64,000 nt of DNA from Verrucomicrobiota bacterium. GTDB taxonomy: Bacteria; Verrucomicrobiota; Verrucomicrobiia; Limisphaerales; Pedosphaeraceae. The number at the start of each line of letters is the position of its first letter. Within the stretch, counting starts at the first letter, position 1. A program made the position numbers and the translations under genes. The stretch spans positions 62,001 to 126,000 of the forward strand of contig JAJPHR010000079.1 in NCBI GenBank assembly GCA_021325145.1, read 5' to 3'. Of this stretch, positions 23,222 through 31,989 are shown piece by piece. The notes beneath the pieces were generated by a model, which did no database searches, was not told where the DNA came from, and was given only the letters and a program-made list of their open reading frames with translations.

Positions 23222-23929
23222 TTAAGCGGCTGCCAGGAACTCGCGCACATCAATCCGCACGGGCGGACTCATGGTCGCCGATAAAGTGCAACTCTGCAAA
23301 TAGGAGCCTTTGACGCTCGCCGGGCGCGCCTTGGCCACCGCTTCAATCACCGCGCGGGCGTTCTCCGCGATTTGGGCGGGCGTAAACGAGGCCTTGCCCA
23401 CCGGCACATGCACGTTGCCGGCCTTGTCCAGCTTGAATTCAACCCGGCCCGCTTTGACTTCTTTCACGGCCCGAGCCGTGTCGTCCGTGACCGTGCCGGT
23501 CTTGGGATTGGGCATCAAGCCGCGGGGGCCGAGCACCTTGCCGAGCTTGCGTACTTCCACCATTGCTTCCGGAGTGGCAATGGCGACGTCGAAATCCGAC
23601 CAGCCTTCGACGCACTTTTTGATCATGTCTTCGAAACCAACATATTCCGCGCCTGCCGCCCGCGCGGCATCCGCCGCCTGACCGTCCCGGGTGAACACGA
23701 GCACTTTCACGGTCTTGCCGCTGCCGTGGGGCAACGGAACCGTGCCGCGGACCATCTGGTCTGATTGCTTGGGATCCACGCCCAGTTTGAAAGCGACTTC
23801 AACTGTTTCGTTGAACTTGGCCTTGGGGAACTTGGCCAGCACTTCGACCGCGCTCTTCAGCGGGTAAAAGGTCTTTCCATCAACCTGTTCCAGCGCCTTG
23901 CGGTATCTTTTACTTGGTTTCTTTGGCAT
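23222..23929 (-). CDS. rplA: 50S ribosomal protein L1
   Basis: L1 forms the mobile stalk that guides deacylated tRNA out of the E site; it is also a translational repressor of the L11 operon in E. coli. The 235-residue product has [31 protein letters not shown] at the N-terminus, the [31 protein letters not shown] motif, and the [10 protein letters not shown] signature in the centre. Length and order are canonical. Confidence 0.98.
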   Translation of the reverse strand: MPKKPSKRYRKALEQVDGKTFYPLKSAVEVLAKFPKAKFNETVEVAFKLGVDPKQSDQMVRGTVPLPHGSGKTVKVLVFTRDGQAADAARAAGAEYVGFEDMIKKCVEGWSDFDVAIATPEAMVEVRKLGKVLGPRGLMPNPKTGTVTDDTARAVKEVKAGRVEFKLDKAGNVHVPVGKASFTPAQIAENARAVIEAVAKARPASVKGSYLQSCTLSATMSPPVRIDVREFLAAA

Positions 23930-23982
23930 TCAGTTTAATTGCGGTGCAAACGAGTTTATGGCTCTCCCGCGGTTTTGGTTAA

Positions 23983-24408
23983 TTAGCCAGTGACGTCGAT
24001 GCCCATGCTGCGGGCGGTCCCGGCCACGATTCGGAACCCGGCTTCATCCGAAGTCGCGTTCAAATCCTTCATTTTCAACTTAACGATGTCCAACACCTGC
24101 TTGCGCGTCACCTTGCCGACCTTTTCCTTGTTGGGGGTCTTCGAGCCCGAGGTGATGCCGGCGGCTTTCTTGAGCAGCACGGACGCGGGCGGCGACTTGG
24201 TGATGAACGTGAACGATTTATCCTGGTAAACCGTAATCACCACGGGAATCACGAGACCCGTATCGGCCTTGGTCGCCGCGTTAAATTCCTTGCAGAAGGC
24301 CATGATGTTCACGCCGTGCTGGCCCAATGCGGGGCCGACGGGCGGCGCGGGATTCGCCTGGCCGGCGGGAATTTGCAATTTGATCGATCCGGTAATCTTC
24401 TTCGCCAT
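23983..24408 (-). CDS. rplK: 50S ribosomal protein L11
   Basis: L11 forms part of the GTPase-associated centre and is needed for RelA activation in organisms that have it. The 141-residue product has the N-terminal [37 protein letters not shown] block with the prolines that contact thiopeptide antibiotics. The C-terminal RNA-binding domain ends [12 protein letters not shown]. It follows nusG by 10 nt. Confidence 0.98.
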   Translation of the reverse strand: MAKKITGSIKLQIPAGQANPAPPVGPALGQHGVNIMAFCKEFNAATKADTGLVIPVVITVYQDKSFTFITKSPPASVLLKKAAGITSGSKTPNKEKVGKVTRKQVLDIVKLKMKDLNATSDEAGFRIVAGTARSMGIDVTG

Positions 24409-24418
24409 AAAATCTCAA

Positions 24419-24964
24419 TTAAGCTTTCTCAACCTGCCAATATTCCAACTCGACCGGGGTATTCCGGCCGAAAATATTGACCGTCACCTTCAGTTTGCCG
24501 CGGTCGGGCTCGATTTCCTCGATCACGCCGCTGAAGTTCAGGAACGGACCATTGTTGATCTTGATGGTCTCGCCCACTTCGAAATTGACCTTGGGCTTCT
24601 CGCGCTCTTCGGAGTCCGAAATCTGGGCCTTGATCGACTCGACTTCCTCCGCCGGCGTCGGCATGGGCGGATCGCCCACAAACCCGATGACGCCCTGGGT
24701 GTCCTTGATGAAATACCACGGTTTCTCGATGATCCGCTTGTTTTCATCCAGCAACGCCATATCCACAAACACGTATCCAGGCCACAACTTGCGCGTCGAG
24801 ACAGTCTTCTTCTGGTTGCGGACCTCGACGACCTTTTCCATGGGCACGAGGACCTCATGGATGTACTCGCCCATTTCTTCGGCTTTGATCCGCTTCTCAA
24901 TGCTTTCCTTGACCTTTTGTTCCTGGCCGGAAAGCGTATGAATGACAAACCACTGGCTTTGCAT
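24419..24964 (-). CDS. nusG: Transcription termination/antitermination protein NusG
   Basis: NusG binds RNA polymerase, suppresses pausing and links it to Rho or the ribosome. The 181-residue product has the NGN domain (QWFVIHTLSGQEQKVKESIEKRIKAE; GYVFVDMALLDENKRIIEKPWYFIKDTQGVIGFVG). A KOW domain follows at about residues 125-155 (VGETIKINNGPFLNFSGVIEEIEPDRGKLKVTVNIFGR). It lies between secE (19 nt upstream) and rplK, as in most bacteria. Confidence 0.98.
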   Translation of the reverse strand: MQSQWFVIHTLSGQEQKVKESIEKRIKAEEMGEYIHEVLVPMEKVVEVRNQKKTVSTRKLWPGYVFVDMALLDENKRIIEKPWYFIKDTQGVIGFVGDPPMPTPAEEVESIKAQISDSEEREKPKVNFEVGETIKINNGPFLNFSGVIEEIEPDRGKLKVTVNIFGRNTPVELEYWQVEKA

Positions 24965-24983
24965 GCTATGACCTAAAATAAAT

Positions 24984-25247
24984 TCATTTGCCTGGCGTGA
25001 TGAGGTTCACCAAAAAGAGGAAACTCGCATCCGCCAGAACCGTAAACCCGCCCAGCAATAAAATGGAAATGAGCACGACTATCGTTGAACCTTTGAGTTC
25101 AGCCCACGTCGGCCAGGCGCATTTTTCCATTTCCGCCCAGGTTTCGCGGACGTAGTTCGACAGCCGCATCAGGTGGCCCTGCCGCCAAAGGACGACAAAG
25201 ACCACCGCTGCCAGCACGATCCCGATATATAAACGATAGTTACTCAC
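24984..25247 (-). CDS. secE: Protein translocase subunit SecE
   Basis: SecE clamps the SecY channel in the inner membrane. The 87-residue product has a first hydrophobic stretch near residues 5-20 (LYIGIVLAAVVFVVLW). It then has the amphipathic helix RLSNYVRETWAEMEKCAWPTWAEL with the conserved pre-membrane W/P motif, and the conserved transmembrane helix STIVVLISILLLGGFTVLADASFLFLV. Position between the tRNA genes and nusG is canonical. Confidence 0.96.
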   Translation of the reverse strand: MSNYRLYIGIVLAAVVFVVLWRQGHLMRLSNYVRETWAEMEKCAWPTWAELKGSTIVVLISILLLGGFTVLADASFLFLVNLITPGK

Positions 25248-25270
25248 GATACTTAACTTGCTTTCAAACC

Positions 25271-25360
25271 TGGCGGAGGGGGAGGGATTCGAACCCCCGA
25301 AGGCTGTTAGGCCTTAACGGTTTTCAAGACCGCCGCAATCGACCACTCTGCCACCCCTCC
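25271..25360 (-). tRNA. tRNA-Ser (TGA anticodon)
   Basis: The minus strand folds as a 90-nt class II tRNA. The acceptor stem is GGAGGGG/CCCCTCC with discriminator G and an encoded CCA (25,271-25,273). The anticodon loop CTTGAAA gives anticodon TGA. It has the long variable arm expected for serine (TAAGGCCTAACAGCCTTC region) and T-loop TTCGAAT. It lies between tRNA-Trp and secE. Confidence 0.96.
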
Positions 25361-25377
25361 GGCATCCAGTCCAGGTT

Positions 25378-25453
25378 TGGCAGGGCGGGAGGGACTCGAA
25401 CCCCCAACCGACGGTTTTGGAGACCGCTACTCTACCAATTGAGCTACCGCCCT
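25378..25453 (-). tRNA. tRNA-Trp (CCA anticodon)
   Basis: The minus strand folds as a 76-nt tRNA. The acceptor is AGGGCGG/CCGCCCT with encoded CCA, the D-arm starts TAGCTCAATTGGTAGAG, the anticodon loop CTCCAAA gives CCA, and the T-loop is TTCGAGT. A tRNA-Trp gene between tuf and secE is a widely conserved arrangement. Confidence 0.97.
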
Positions 25454-25562
25454 ACCTGCCCCGAAACCTGCGGGGCCGTTGTTGAGTGGCTATCCCATCA
25501 TCAGGCTAAAAAACGGAGGCGGGAGTCTTCCCCCGCACTCCATAAATTTCCATCGGTTTCGA

Positions 25563-26753
25563 TCAGGAAACCACTTCGCTCACGCGACCGGCGCCAATAG
25601 TGCGGCCGCCTTCGCGAATCGCGAACCGTTGCCCCTTTTCCATGGCTACCGTCGAGATCAGCTCGACATCGACGGAGACATTGTCGCCCGGCATCACCAT
25701 TTCCACGCCCTGCGGCAAGGTCACATTGCCCGTGACATCGCTGGTGCGGAAGTAGAACTGGGGACGATACTTGTTGAAGAACGGAGTATGACGTCCGCCC
25801 TCTTCCTTCGAGAGCACGTACACCTCGGCCTTAAATTTCGTGTGCGGTGTGATGGAACCGGGTTTGGCCAGGACCATGCCGCGCTCAACTTCTTCCTTCT
25901 TGGTGCCGCGCAGCAGCACGCCCACGTTGTCGCCCGCGCTGGCTTTGTCGAGCAGCTTGCGGAACATTTCGATGTCGGTCGCCGTTGTCTTACGGGTGTC
26001 ACCCAAGCCGACAATTTCCACTTCAGACATGCGGTTCAACTCGCCGCGTTCCACACGACCGGTCACGACCGTGCCGCGACCTTCAATGTTGAACACGTCC
26101 TCGATGCACATCAGGAACGGCTTGTCCACTTCGCGAGTCGGCAGCGGAATGAACGAGTCAATGGCCGTGAGCAGATCCTGAATGGCTTTTTCGCCTTCCG
26201 GCTTGCCAGCCATGGCGGCCGTCGCGCTGCCGCGAATAATGGGCGTCTTGTCGCCCGGGAACTGGTATTTGTTCAGCAAATCGCGGATTTCCATCTCAAC
26301 GAGATCGAGCAATTCCGGATCATCCACCAAATCAACCTTGTTCAGGAACACCACAATCGCGGGCACGCCGACCTGGCGGGCCAACAGAATGTGCTCGCGG
26401 GTCTGAGGCATCGGGCCGTCCGCCGCGCTGACCACCAGGATTGCGCCATCCATCTGGGCGGCGCCGGTGATCATGTTCTTGACGTAGTCCGCGTGACCGG
26501 GGCAATCCACGTGGGCATAATGCCGGGTGTTGCTCTCGTATTCCACGTGCGATACTGCAATCGTGACCGTCTTGGTTTCGTCACGGACCGTGCCACCTTT
26601 GGTGATTTCGGCATAGGAGATCTTTGGCGCCAGACCCTTGCGGTTCTGCACCTCGACGATTGCCGCGGTCAGGGTGGATTTGCCGTGGTCAACGTGACCG
26701 ATGGTTCCAACGTTGACGTGCGGTTTCGTTCTTTGAAAATTTTCTTTTGCCAT
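25563..26753 (-). CDS. tuf: Elongation factor Tu
   Basis: EF-Tu delivers aminoacyl-tRNA to the ribosome as a GTP complex. The 396-residue product has the P-loop [14 protein letters not shown] at residue 18, DCPGHADY at about residue 82, NKVD at about 137, and intact domains 2 and 3. The start codon is preceded by AGGAG at good spacing (CTAGGAGAAAGCGTA). It is flanked by tRNA-Thr upstream and tRNA-Trp downstream, recalling the thrT-tufB arrangement of enterobacteria. Confidence 0.99.
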   Translation of the reverse strand: MAKENFQRTKPHVNVGTIGHVDHGKSTLTAAIVEVQNRKGLAPKISYAEITKGGTVRDETKTVTIAVSHVEYESNTRHYAHVDCPGHADYVKNMITGAAQMDGAILVVSAADGPMPQTREHILLARQVGVPAIVVFLNKVDLVDDPELLDLVEMEIRDLLNKYQFPGDKTPIIRGSATAAMAGKPEGEKAIQDLLTAIDSFIPLPTREVDKPFLMCIEDVFNIEGRGTVVTGRVERGELNRMSEVEIVGLGDTRKTTATDIEMFRKLLDKASAGDNVGVLLRGTKKEEVERGMVLAKPGSITPHTKFKAEVYVLSKEEGGRHTPFFNKYRPQFYFRTSDVTGNVTLPQGVEMVMPGDNVSVDVELISTVAMEKGQRFAIREGGRTIGAGRVSEVVS

Positions 26754-26838
26754 TACGCTTTCTCCTAGTGTGTTGGTTATTAATTGCTGCTTACGTGTTT
26801 CTTATTTTTTCGCCGCAAACTTCTATTTTCGTTTAAAA

Positions 26839-26914
26839 TGGAGCCCATGATCAGGATTGAACTGATGACCTCGTCCTTACCAAGGACGTGCTCTGCCAAC
26901 TGAGCTACATGGGC
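26839..26914 (-). tRNA. tRNA-Thr (GGT anticodon)
   Basis: The minus strand folds as a 76-nt tRNA. The acceptor is GCCCATG/CATGGGC with discriminator T and encoded CCA, the D-arm starts TAGCTCAGTTGG, the anticodon loop TTGGTAA gives GGT, and the T-loop is TTCAATC. It lies 85 nt upstream of tuf and is probably the first gene of the long minus-strand block. Confidence 0.96.
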
Positions 26915-26924
26915 ATAGCCAATT

Positions 26925-26953
26925 TCTATAATCCTGACACGCCAAAACGACAA
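26925..26953 (-). promoter_or_regulatory. Promoter of the tRNA-Thr/tuf transcription unit
   Basis: On the minus strand TTGTCG (26,953-26,948) and TATAGA (26,930-26,925) lie 17 nt apart, and the -10 ends 10 nt before the first base of tRNA-Thr. The elements fit a sigma-70-type promoter with ideal spacing. No competing promoter is evident before tuf, so it probably drives tRNA-Thr, tuf and perhaps the genes beyond. Confidence 0.6.
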
Positions 26954-27561
26954 AAACCCATTACCCCTTGCATTTTCCTCGAAAATCGCACAGGGGCTAT
27001 GATTTCTGTCTATTTACGGCCCAAATGACTGATAACGAAATTACGCGGAACCCAAAAACGTGTCAATAGGTTTTTTTACCAATCCGCAATAACTTTGTAT
27101 CCGGTAGGGAATTCAGGCCTGATGCCTTGAAAACCTCCGTTCATTCCCCTCTCCCGCTCCGCATTCATATATACTCCTCTGGACCAGACCCAGACCTGTC
27201 CCAAGCCATTTTTTTTAATTCTACCTCTCGCCTGTGGGTTTGCCTTATGCCCCAGGTTTAATCCCATCACTTTAACGTTAAACCTCATTAACTCGGCCCC
27301 AAAAGGCACCGTCCAGCTGCTTTCCAAGCCCAAATTCCGGTAACAGGAGGCTATCTTCCGAAATCGGGTTCCAGCAGAGGCGCAGAGTGCGGAATTATTT
27401 TCCGGCCCCCTCCACATCGTTCGCGCCTCTGCGGGAAAATTCCGAGTAATTGGCTACCTCAACGTCAGCCCACTCCACACGAAACCCTGGGAACATTTAA
27501 TGGATTGCATCAACCGCCTGGGATGCCTAGTTTTGCGGCACAGAACGAACCAACTAAAACC
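26954..27561. other. Non-coding stretch between tRNA-Thr promoter and the outer-membrane protein gene
   Basis: About 600 nt separate two divergent transcription units. A 113-codon minus-strand frame at 27,076-27,417 is open, but its composition is not convincing, and its upstream end overlaps an inverted repeat made of AGAGGCGC (near 27,374) and GCGCCTCT (near 27,424). That repeat resembles the dispersed 'CTCTGCGCCTCTGCG' palindromes common in Verrucomicrobia/Planctomycetes intergenic DNA. I treat the frame as non-coding. Confidence 0.4.
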
Positions 27562-28185
27562 ATGAAAAAACTCGCATTCTCGAGAACCTTGGTAATTCCC
27601 GCCTTGTTCTTCTGCACGCTGGCCACAAGCCAACTCCAGGCCGCCGACTCCAATTGGTATTTGAAAGCGGATGTCGGACCTTCATTCGCAAACAATTTGA
27701 ACACCACGACCAGTTTTTTTGGCGCCAATCCGACGACCACCCATCTCTCGTTCAAGACCGGTGTGCGACTGGACCTTGACGGCGGGTACCAATTCGATGA
27801 CTCGTGGGCGGTGGGAATGGAAGTGGGTTACATCTACAACGCCGTTGATTTTTCGAATTCCACCCAGACGGGAGCGCGGAGCCTTTACCAGGTCCCGATT
27901 CTGGTCAATGGGACTTACACGCTGCCGGTGAACTGGCGGGTGAAGCCATACGTCGGCCTGGGCCTGGGTGGAATCGTGTCCGGCTTGAATGACCTGCACG
28001 ACATAAACGGCGCCGGGCAATTTGTCGCTGGCGTGAAATACAGCCTCAACCCGCGAATCGATTTGGGCCTCGCCTACAAACTGCTCGCCACCACCAAGCA
28101 CGATTGGAACGACATCTTTGGCACAACCCAGGCCAACCGAACCATTGACAATTCCATCCTCGCGACCGTCACGTTCAAATTCTGA
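27562..28185 (+). CDS. Small outer-membrane beta-barrel protein (OmpW/OmpA-barrel type)
   Basis: The product (207 residues from MKKLAFSRTLV) has a signal peptide with hydrophobic core VIPALFFCTLATS and likely cleavage after LQA. Alternating hydrophobic/polar strands typical of an eight-stranded barrel follow (NWYLKADVGPSF, GVRLDLDGGYQF, WAVGMEVGYIY, WRVKPYVGLGLGG, FVAGVKYSL, IDLGLAYKL). It ends in ILATVTFKF; the terminal Phe is the usual recognition signal for barrel assembly. The ATG used here is the 20th codon of a longer open frame and gives the clean signal peptide. It is an outer-membrane protein by prediction; ligand or channel function is not known. Confidence 0.8.
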   Translation: MKKLAFSRTLVIPALFFCTLATSQLQAADSNWYLKADVGPSFANNLNTTTSFFGANPTTTHLSFKTGVRLDLDGGYQFDDSWAVGMEVGYIYNAVDFSNSTQTGARSLYQVPILVNGTYTLPVNWRVKPYVGLGLGGIVSGLNDLHDINGAGQFVAGVKYSLNPRIDLGLAYKLLATTKHDWNDIFGTTQANRTIDNSILATVTFKF

Positions 28186-28212
28186 CCTCGAGGGCTGGCC
28201 CGGAACACGTTG

Positions 28213-28258
28213 GCATTTTGGAGTGCGGTGGCAAAGCGAAGCGGCCACACCGCTTTTA
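28213..28258. repeat. Palindromic intergenic repeat (GCGGTGG...CCACACCGC)
   Basis: The segment reads ATTTTGGAGTGCGGTGG, then AAGCGAAGCGG, then CCACACCGCTTTT, an imperfect hairpin. This unit looks like a dispersed REP-like family that I associate with Pedosphaera-type genomes. It lies 28 nt after the outer-membrane barrel gene and could act as a transcript end. The rest of 28,186-28,505 shows no gene. Confidence 0.5.
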
Positions 28259-28505
28259 CACGTACGAAACGGGTTCGAACGTAGCGACGCTTTCGTCTCG
28301 CCCGCCAGACCTGTCCTACCTGTCAGATCCGTCTGACTCTCCTTTCGCGCTCGTCCGATGCAACCGCCACACCACGATTGTCTGCCGCCCAAATTCCTGC
28401 CATCATGAATCCCGAGATTGGAAACAACCGATGGCCCATCAACCGAACAACATCTTCGCCGGAACCCAGGTCGTTTCGCTCGTGGAAGGTGCGCGGGCCT
28501 AAAGT

Positions 28506-29792
28506 ATGACAAAGTCTCATTCGGGCAAATCGGTTCGCGTTGCAGCAGGATCATCTGATCCCGTATCCCTATCTCTTCGGGAAGCCCGGACAATTTCCCT
28601 TCGTTCTCAAGGACTGGCCGATAAAACTGCGCCGTTTGGGTCGGGAAAATTGGCTGTGCTGGCAGCGATTGAGCATCTGGGCTATGTCCAAGTGGACACT
28701 GTGAGCGTGATCCAACGAGCGCATCATCATGTGATCTGGTCGCGCGTTCCGGATTATCAACCGGAGATGCTTCACGAACTGCAAAGTCCCGATGCTGCGG
28801 TTTTTGAATACTGGAATCACGCCTCTTCGTATTTGCCCACCAAAGACTACAGGTTTTCGCTTCCCCTGATGCGCAAGCATCGGAGCGAGTTGCATTGGTT
28901 TGATGATACACCCGAGCTTCGAGCCTCCATGCGGCGCATGCTGAGTCTTGTCCGGAAGCGTGGCCCGCTGATGATCAGCGATGTGGAATCAAAGGCCAGG
29001 GTTCAGCAATGGGGCGAGGAATCAGTTGGTAAAATCGAAAGACGCGCGCTTCACGAACTCTGGATGCAAGGCGAGATAATGATTCGTAGTCGAAGGGGGT
29101 TTCAAAAGGTTTTCGATCTCTCCAATCGTGTTTTGCCATCAAACACTGCACTGAATTTCCCCGGCAAGCGCGAATCTGCCGAATTTCACGTTCGGCGAGC
29201 CCTGCGGGCGTTGGGCGTGGCGCGCACTCAGGAACTCCATTACCTGCAAGACGCCGACCGCGCCGACCTGGTCAAGAACGGGCTGTCCAGCCTCATCAAG
29301 TCTGGTGAAGTGGTCGAGTGCCGGGTGAATGAGTTTCCCAAGGTCGCCGTCTTTGTGCTTAAAGAAGCTTTGGATCTCACCTGGCCGTTAAGAGAAAACG
29401 TCATGCGCTTTCTTTCCCCTTTCGATAATCTAACGATCCAGCGCAAACGTTTGAAGTGGCTCTTCGATTTTGATTACACCGTTGAAATCTACATGCCGGC
29501 CGGGAAGCGCAAATATGGCTACTTCGCTCTTCCGATTCTCTGGGGCGACCGCCTCATCGGCCGGCTGGACGCCAAGGCAAACCGCCCCGACCGGCGACTT
29601 GTGGTCAATAATCTTGTATTCGAACCAAACATTGCGGTGACGGAGCCTCTTAAGCCTGCACTGTTGGAAGCGCTGAAAGATTTCACTCGCTTTCAAAATT
29701 GCGACGAATGGAAGATTTTACGCGTCGAGCCAAAGCCATTCCGAAATCTCTTGAACAAAAAATCCTCGTCCTCGCTCCGTCCGACTCACTGA
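28506..29792 (+). CDS. YcaQ/AlkX-type winged-helix DNA glycosylase
   Basis: Members of this HTH_42 family excise alkylated bases and unhook interstrand crosslinks. The 428-residue product has the family start LSLREARTISLRSQGLA and the hallmark YVQVDTVSVIQRAHHHVIWSRVPDY at about residues 59-83. The QVD triplet corresponds to the Q-x-D catalytic motif of the E. coli YcaQ (AlkX) branch, not the Q-x-Q of Streptomyces AlkZ. Winged-helix segments follow (RKRGPLMISDVESKA; RALRALGVARTQELHYL), and the C-terminus has SPFDNLTIQRKRLKWLFDFDYTVEIYMPAGKRKYGYFALPILWGDRLIGRLDAK, diagnostic of the family. It stands alone; the ATG at 28,506 is the first in frame. Confidence 0.9.
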   Translation: MTKSHSGKSVRVAAGSSDPVSLSLREARTISLRSQGLADKTAPFGSGKLAVLAAIEHLGYVQVDTVSVIQRAHHHVIWSRVPDYQPEMLHELQSPDAAVFEYWNHASSYLPTKDYRFSLPLMRKHRSELHWFDDTPELRASMRRMLSLVRKRGPLMISDVESKARVQQWGEESVGKIERRALHELWMQGEIMIRSRRGFQKVFDLSNRVLPSNTALNFPGKRESAEFHVRRALRALGVARTQELHYLQDADRADLVKNGLSSLIKSGEVVECRVNEFPKVAVFVLKEALDLTWPLRENVMRFLSPFDNLTIQRKRLKWLFDFDYTVEIYMPAGKRKYGYFALPILWGDRLIGRLDAKANRPDRRLVVNNLVFEPNIAVTEPLKPALLEALKDFTRFQNCDEWKILRVEPKPFRNLLNKKSSSSLRPTH

Positions 29793-29946
29793 GATTCTTT
29801 TGCCGCTGCATGCCTGAGCGCCGTCACCGACAACTCTCGCGAAAAGATTGTGTGCCGCACAAATTACTGGCACCGTCGCTCGAGTTAATTTCCTGCCCAG
29901 GCGCAGCCCCGCTTCTGACTTTGCGGGGGAAGGTTGGTCCCTTACA

Positions 29947-30615
29947 ATGAGTCTCATGAGCGGCGAACGAACATTTCGGCTGGGTGTGCTGGGTTCCGGC
30001 AAGGGATCGAATTTTGTGGCGATTGCGGACGCTTGTTCGGCGGGCACGGTGCCGGCTGAGGTGGCGGTCGTGCTCAGCGACGTCGAGAACGCGCTCATTC
30101 TGGAACGGGCGCGGGAACGCGGGTTGTCGGCGCGGTTCATCCCGCCCGGGAAGTTTCGGACCAAGCTGGATGAAACGGCGGAGGCGGCATACATCGCGGC
30201 TTTGCGCGAGGCGCGGGTGGATTTGGTGGTACTGGCGGGGTTCATGCGAATTTTGAAGGGCGAATTCCTGCGCACGTTCGCGCAACGGGTCGTGAACATT
30301 CATCCGGCTTTGTTGCCATCGTTTCCCGGGTTGGAAGCCTGGAAACAGGCCCTGGACTACGGGGTCAAGGTCACTGGTGTGACGGTCCATTTTGTGGACC
30401 AGGGAATTGATACGGGGCCAATCCTGGCGCAGCAAACGGTGCCGGTGCTCGCGGGTGACACGCCGGCGACGCTGCACGCGCGCATTCAGGAGGCGGAGCG
30501 GGCGTTGTATCCGGCGGCGATTGCGGCGCTGGCGCGCGGGGACGTGAAGGTGCAGGGAAGGCAGACGGTTTGGGAAACACCAAGTTCCAAGCTCCAAGCT
30601 CCAAACACCAGATAA
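29947..30615 (+). CDS. purN: Phosphoribosylglycinamide formyltransferase (GART)
   Basis: PurN transfers a formyl group from 10-formyl-THF to GAR in the third step of purine synthesis. The product from [18 protein letters not shown] is 222 residues. It has the phosphate-binding GSGKGSNF, the catalytic [14 protein letters not shown] (Asn and His) near residue 115, and the [13 protein letters not shown] loop with the catalytic Asp. A second ATG lies three codons in. The last 13 codons (after QTVW) fall in a palindromic intergenic repeat, so the C-terminal tail [13 protein letters not shown] is repeat-derived. It is a single gene, not in a visible pur operon. Confidence 0.95.
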   Translation: MSLMSGERTFRLGVLGSGKGSNFVAIADACSAGTVPAEVAVVLSDVENALILERARERGLSARFIPPGKFRTKLDETAEAAYIAALREARVDLVVLAGFMRILKGEFLRTFAQRVVNIHPALLPSFPGLEAWKQALDYGVKVTGVTVHFVDQGIDTGPILAQQTVPVLAGDTPATLHARIQEAERALYPAAIAALARGDVKVQGRQTVWETPSSKLQAPNTR

Positions 30616-30686
30616 GCACCAAGTTTCAAACTCCAAGCCTGGGTGAGCGTCCATCCAGTTTAGAGCTTGGAATTGGATGTTTTCCT
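30573..30686. repeat. Palindromic 'CCAAGTTCCAAGCTCC' repeat over the end of purN
   Basis: The left arm (30,575-30,594) and right arm (30,663-30,682) are inverted copies matching at 17 of 20 bases. Between them the unit CCAAG(C/T)TCCAA is repeated several times in direct order. Similar CCAAGTTCCAAG/CTTGGAATTTGG elements are scattered through Verrucomicrobia and Planctomycetes genomes. It encodes the end of purN and probably forms the transcript's terminal hairpin. Confidence 0.7.
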
Positions 30687-30729
30687 TTAAGGTTGCCTGT
30701 TGGCTTAAAAGGTTGCACAATGGGTGGCG

Positions 30730-31197
30730 ATGCAGCAGTCACAGAACTCCGAACCGGGCGCTGTACCGCCGTCTGCACCGATTCCGCCGATTGCGTATCC
30801 TGCGGGGGATCCTCGGTCGGTGGTTTATTACGTGGAGACATTTCTGAGCATCGTCGAGGGAGGCATCACGGGCCAGGTCTTTGCGTTCTGGACCGGAGTG
30901 ATCCGCACGGAATTGAAGAGCATCACGGACGAGAGCGTTCGCGCCGAGGCGATGCGCCTGCTTCAGGAGGTGGACAAGGTCGGCGCATGGTTCGCGCACG
31001 AAGCCCAGCGGCCCGGGGAAGTTTTGCCGCTGATCCTGTCACCCATCCGCAAGTTGATGGAATACCTCAAGCAAGCCGGCCAACCTGCCTCACCCGGAGC
31101 GGCGTTGACTGTGGCCGGCACGGCCCATCCGAGCGCTGCCTTGCCCACCCAGTCGCCACCGCCATCGGTGGATGGCACACGCAGCAGCTTGCGATAG
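30730..31197 (+). CDS. Hypothetical protein, helical core
   Basis: I do not recognise this family. The product is 155 residues (ATG at 30,730; a GTG two codons earlier is possible). The N-terminus is Pro-rich (PPSAPIPPIAYPAGDPRS), residues about 30-115 are predicted helical (VVYYVETFLSIVEGGITGQVFAFWTGVIRTELKSITDESVRAEAMRLLQEVDKVG), and the tail is Ala/Pro/Ser-rich. There is no signal peptide or transmembrane segment. The distribution of charged and hydrophobic residues looks like a real protein. It is 25 nt upstream of another unknown gene, so they may be co-transcribed. Confidence 0.55.
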   Translation: MQQSQNSEPGAVPPSAPIPPIAYPAGDPRSVVYYVETFLSIVEGGITGQVFAFWTGVIRTELKSITDESVRAEAMRLLQEVDKVGAWFAHEAQRPGEVLPLILSPIRKLMEYLKQAGQPASPGAALTVAGTAHPSAALPTQSPPPSVDGTRSSLR

Positions 31198-31222
31198 TCA
31201 ATCACTCCTCGGGGCCACGGCC

Positions 31223-31687
31223 ATGATCTCCCGCTTGACCGGCGAAGCCACCTTCTTTGACCTCAAAGTAGCTCCTCAAAAAGTCGTGCCTTCACCGGTC
31301 GGGTGCCGATCCCGCGACCTTTCGGCGAAAGAATGGCGCTGGCATCAGCTTGGTATTTACCGCGCGGATCACGGCAAGTTCGAAGTCGAAGCCCTGACGG
31401 ACAAGGACGATCGCGTTCAAATCCTGCTGCTGGCGCACTCCCATCCATCCTACAAGCCGAACACTCCCGGCGACAGCGAACGCCGCGCCTTCCACGAAGG
31501 CGTCATCAGCACCGACCTCGCCGGTCAGCATGAATTTTCGTGGGGCGAAGTCCTTTGCCGCCTCAACGCCACGGAGAACAAGGATTGGCTTGTGATTGCT
31601 TACACTCGGGGACCGCACGTCCCCGGCCAGACCCCTGAAGTGCTGCTTCGTCTTTATGCTCGCGAGCCTGAACCTTGCGACAACTGA
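31223..31687 (+). CDS. Hypothetical protein
   Basis: The 154-residue product starts MISRLTGEATFFDLKVAPQ and has no signal, membrane helix or motif that I can name. It is mixed alpha/beta in appearance, with a histidine-rich stretch LLLAHSHPSYKPNTPGDSERRAFHEGVIS in the middle and a hydrophobic strand KDWLVIAYTRGPHVP near the end. Codon use is like that of its neighbours. It lies just after another unrecognised gene and before tRNA-Lys, the kind of place where acquired genes often sit. Confidence 0.55.
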   Translation: MISRLTGEATFFDLKVAPQKVVPSPVGCRSRDLSAKEWRWHQLGIYRADHGKFEVEALTDKDDRVQILLLAHSHPSYKPNTPGDSERRAFHEGVISTDLAGQHEFSWGEVLCRLNATENKDWLVIAYTRGPHVPGQTPEVLLRLYAREPEPCDN

Positions 31688-31801
31688 CGGCATTTGTGGG
31701 TTGCGCTTGCGGATTTACTGAGGTATGACGAATTTCCTCTTTTGCTCCTTGACGCCAGGGCGGAGAAAGCGTAGTCAATCCGTCCGGTCAACCTCCGGCA
31801 C

Positions 31802-31830
31802 TTGACATTCCCCGTCGGGGTTTTGATATT
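31802..31830 (+). promoter_or_regulatory. Promoter of tRNA-Lys
   Basis: TTGACA (31,802-31,807), a 17-nt spacer and GATATT (31,825-31,830) lie about 30 nt upstream of the tRNA-Lys 5' end. The -35 is a perfect consensus match and the -10 matches at four of six positions. The spacer contains the short palindrome CCCCGTCGGGG. Confidence 0.6.
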
Positions 31831-31860
31831 GCTGAGTCCGTGGCCGGTTCAAATCGGGTT

Positions 31861-31936
<76 letters not shown>

Positions 31937-31989
31937 CTTTTCCTGAGGAAAATGAGCAAACTGGAGTGGCCCCCAAAGATTCCCCAACA

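Noticed and set aside
25458-25476. Hairpin GCCCCG/CGGGGC between tuf and tRNA-Trp as a terminator
   Set aside because: It has only 6 bp and no T-run on the minus strand, and the tRNA starts 5 nt later. It is more likely a processing structure or chance.
27076-27417. Minus-strand frame of 113 codons (ends TGYKVIADW)
   Set aside because: No recognisable motif, atypical composition, overlap with an inverted repeat at its start, and no neighbour in the same transcription unit. Kept only as a note in the non-coding stretch.
30570-31226. Plus-strand frame of 218 codons overlapping the 30,730 gene
   Set aside because: It starts inside the palindromic repeat and has Cys/Gly/Arg-rich sequence; the alternative frame from 30,730 has normal protein character.
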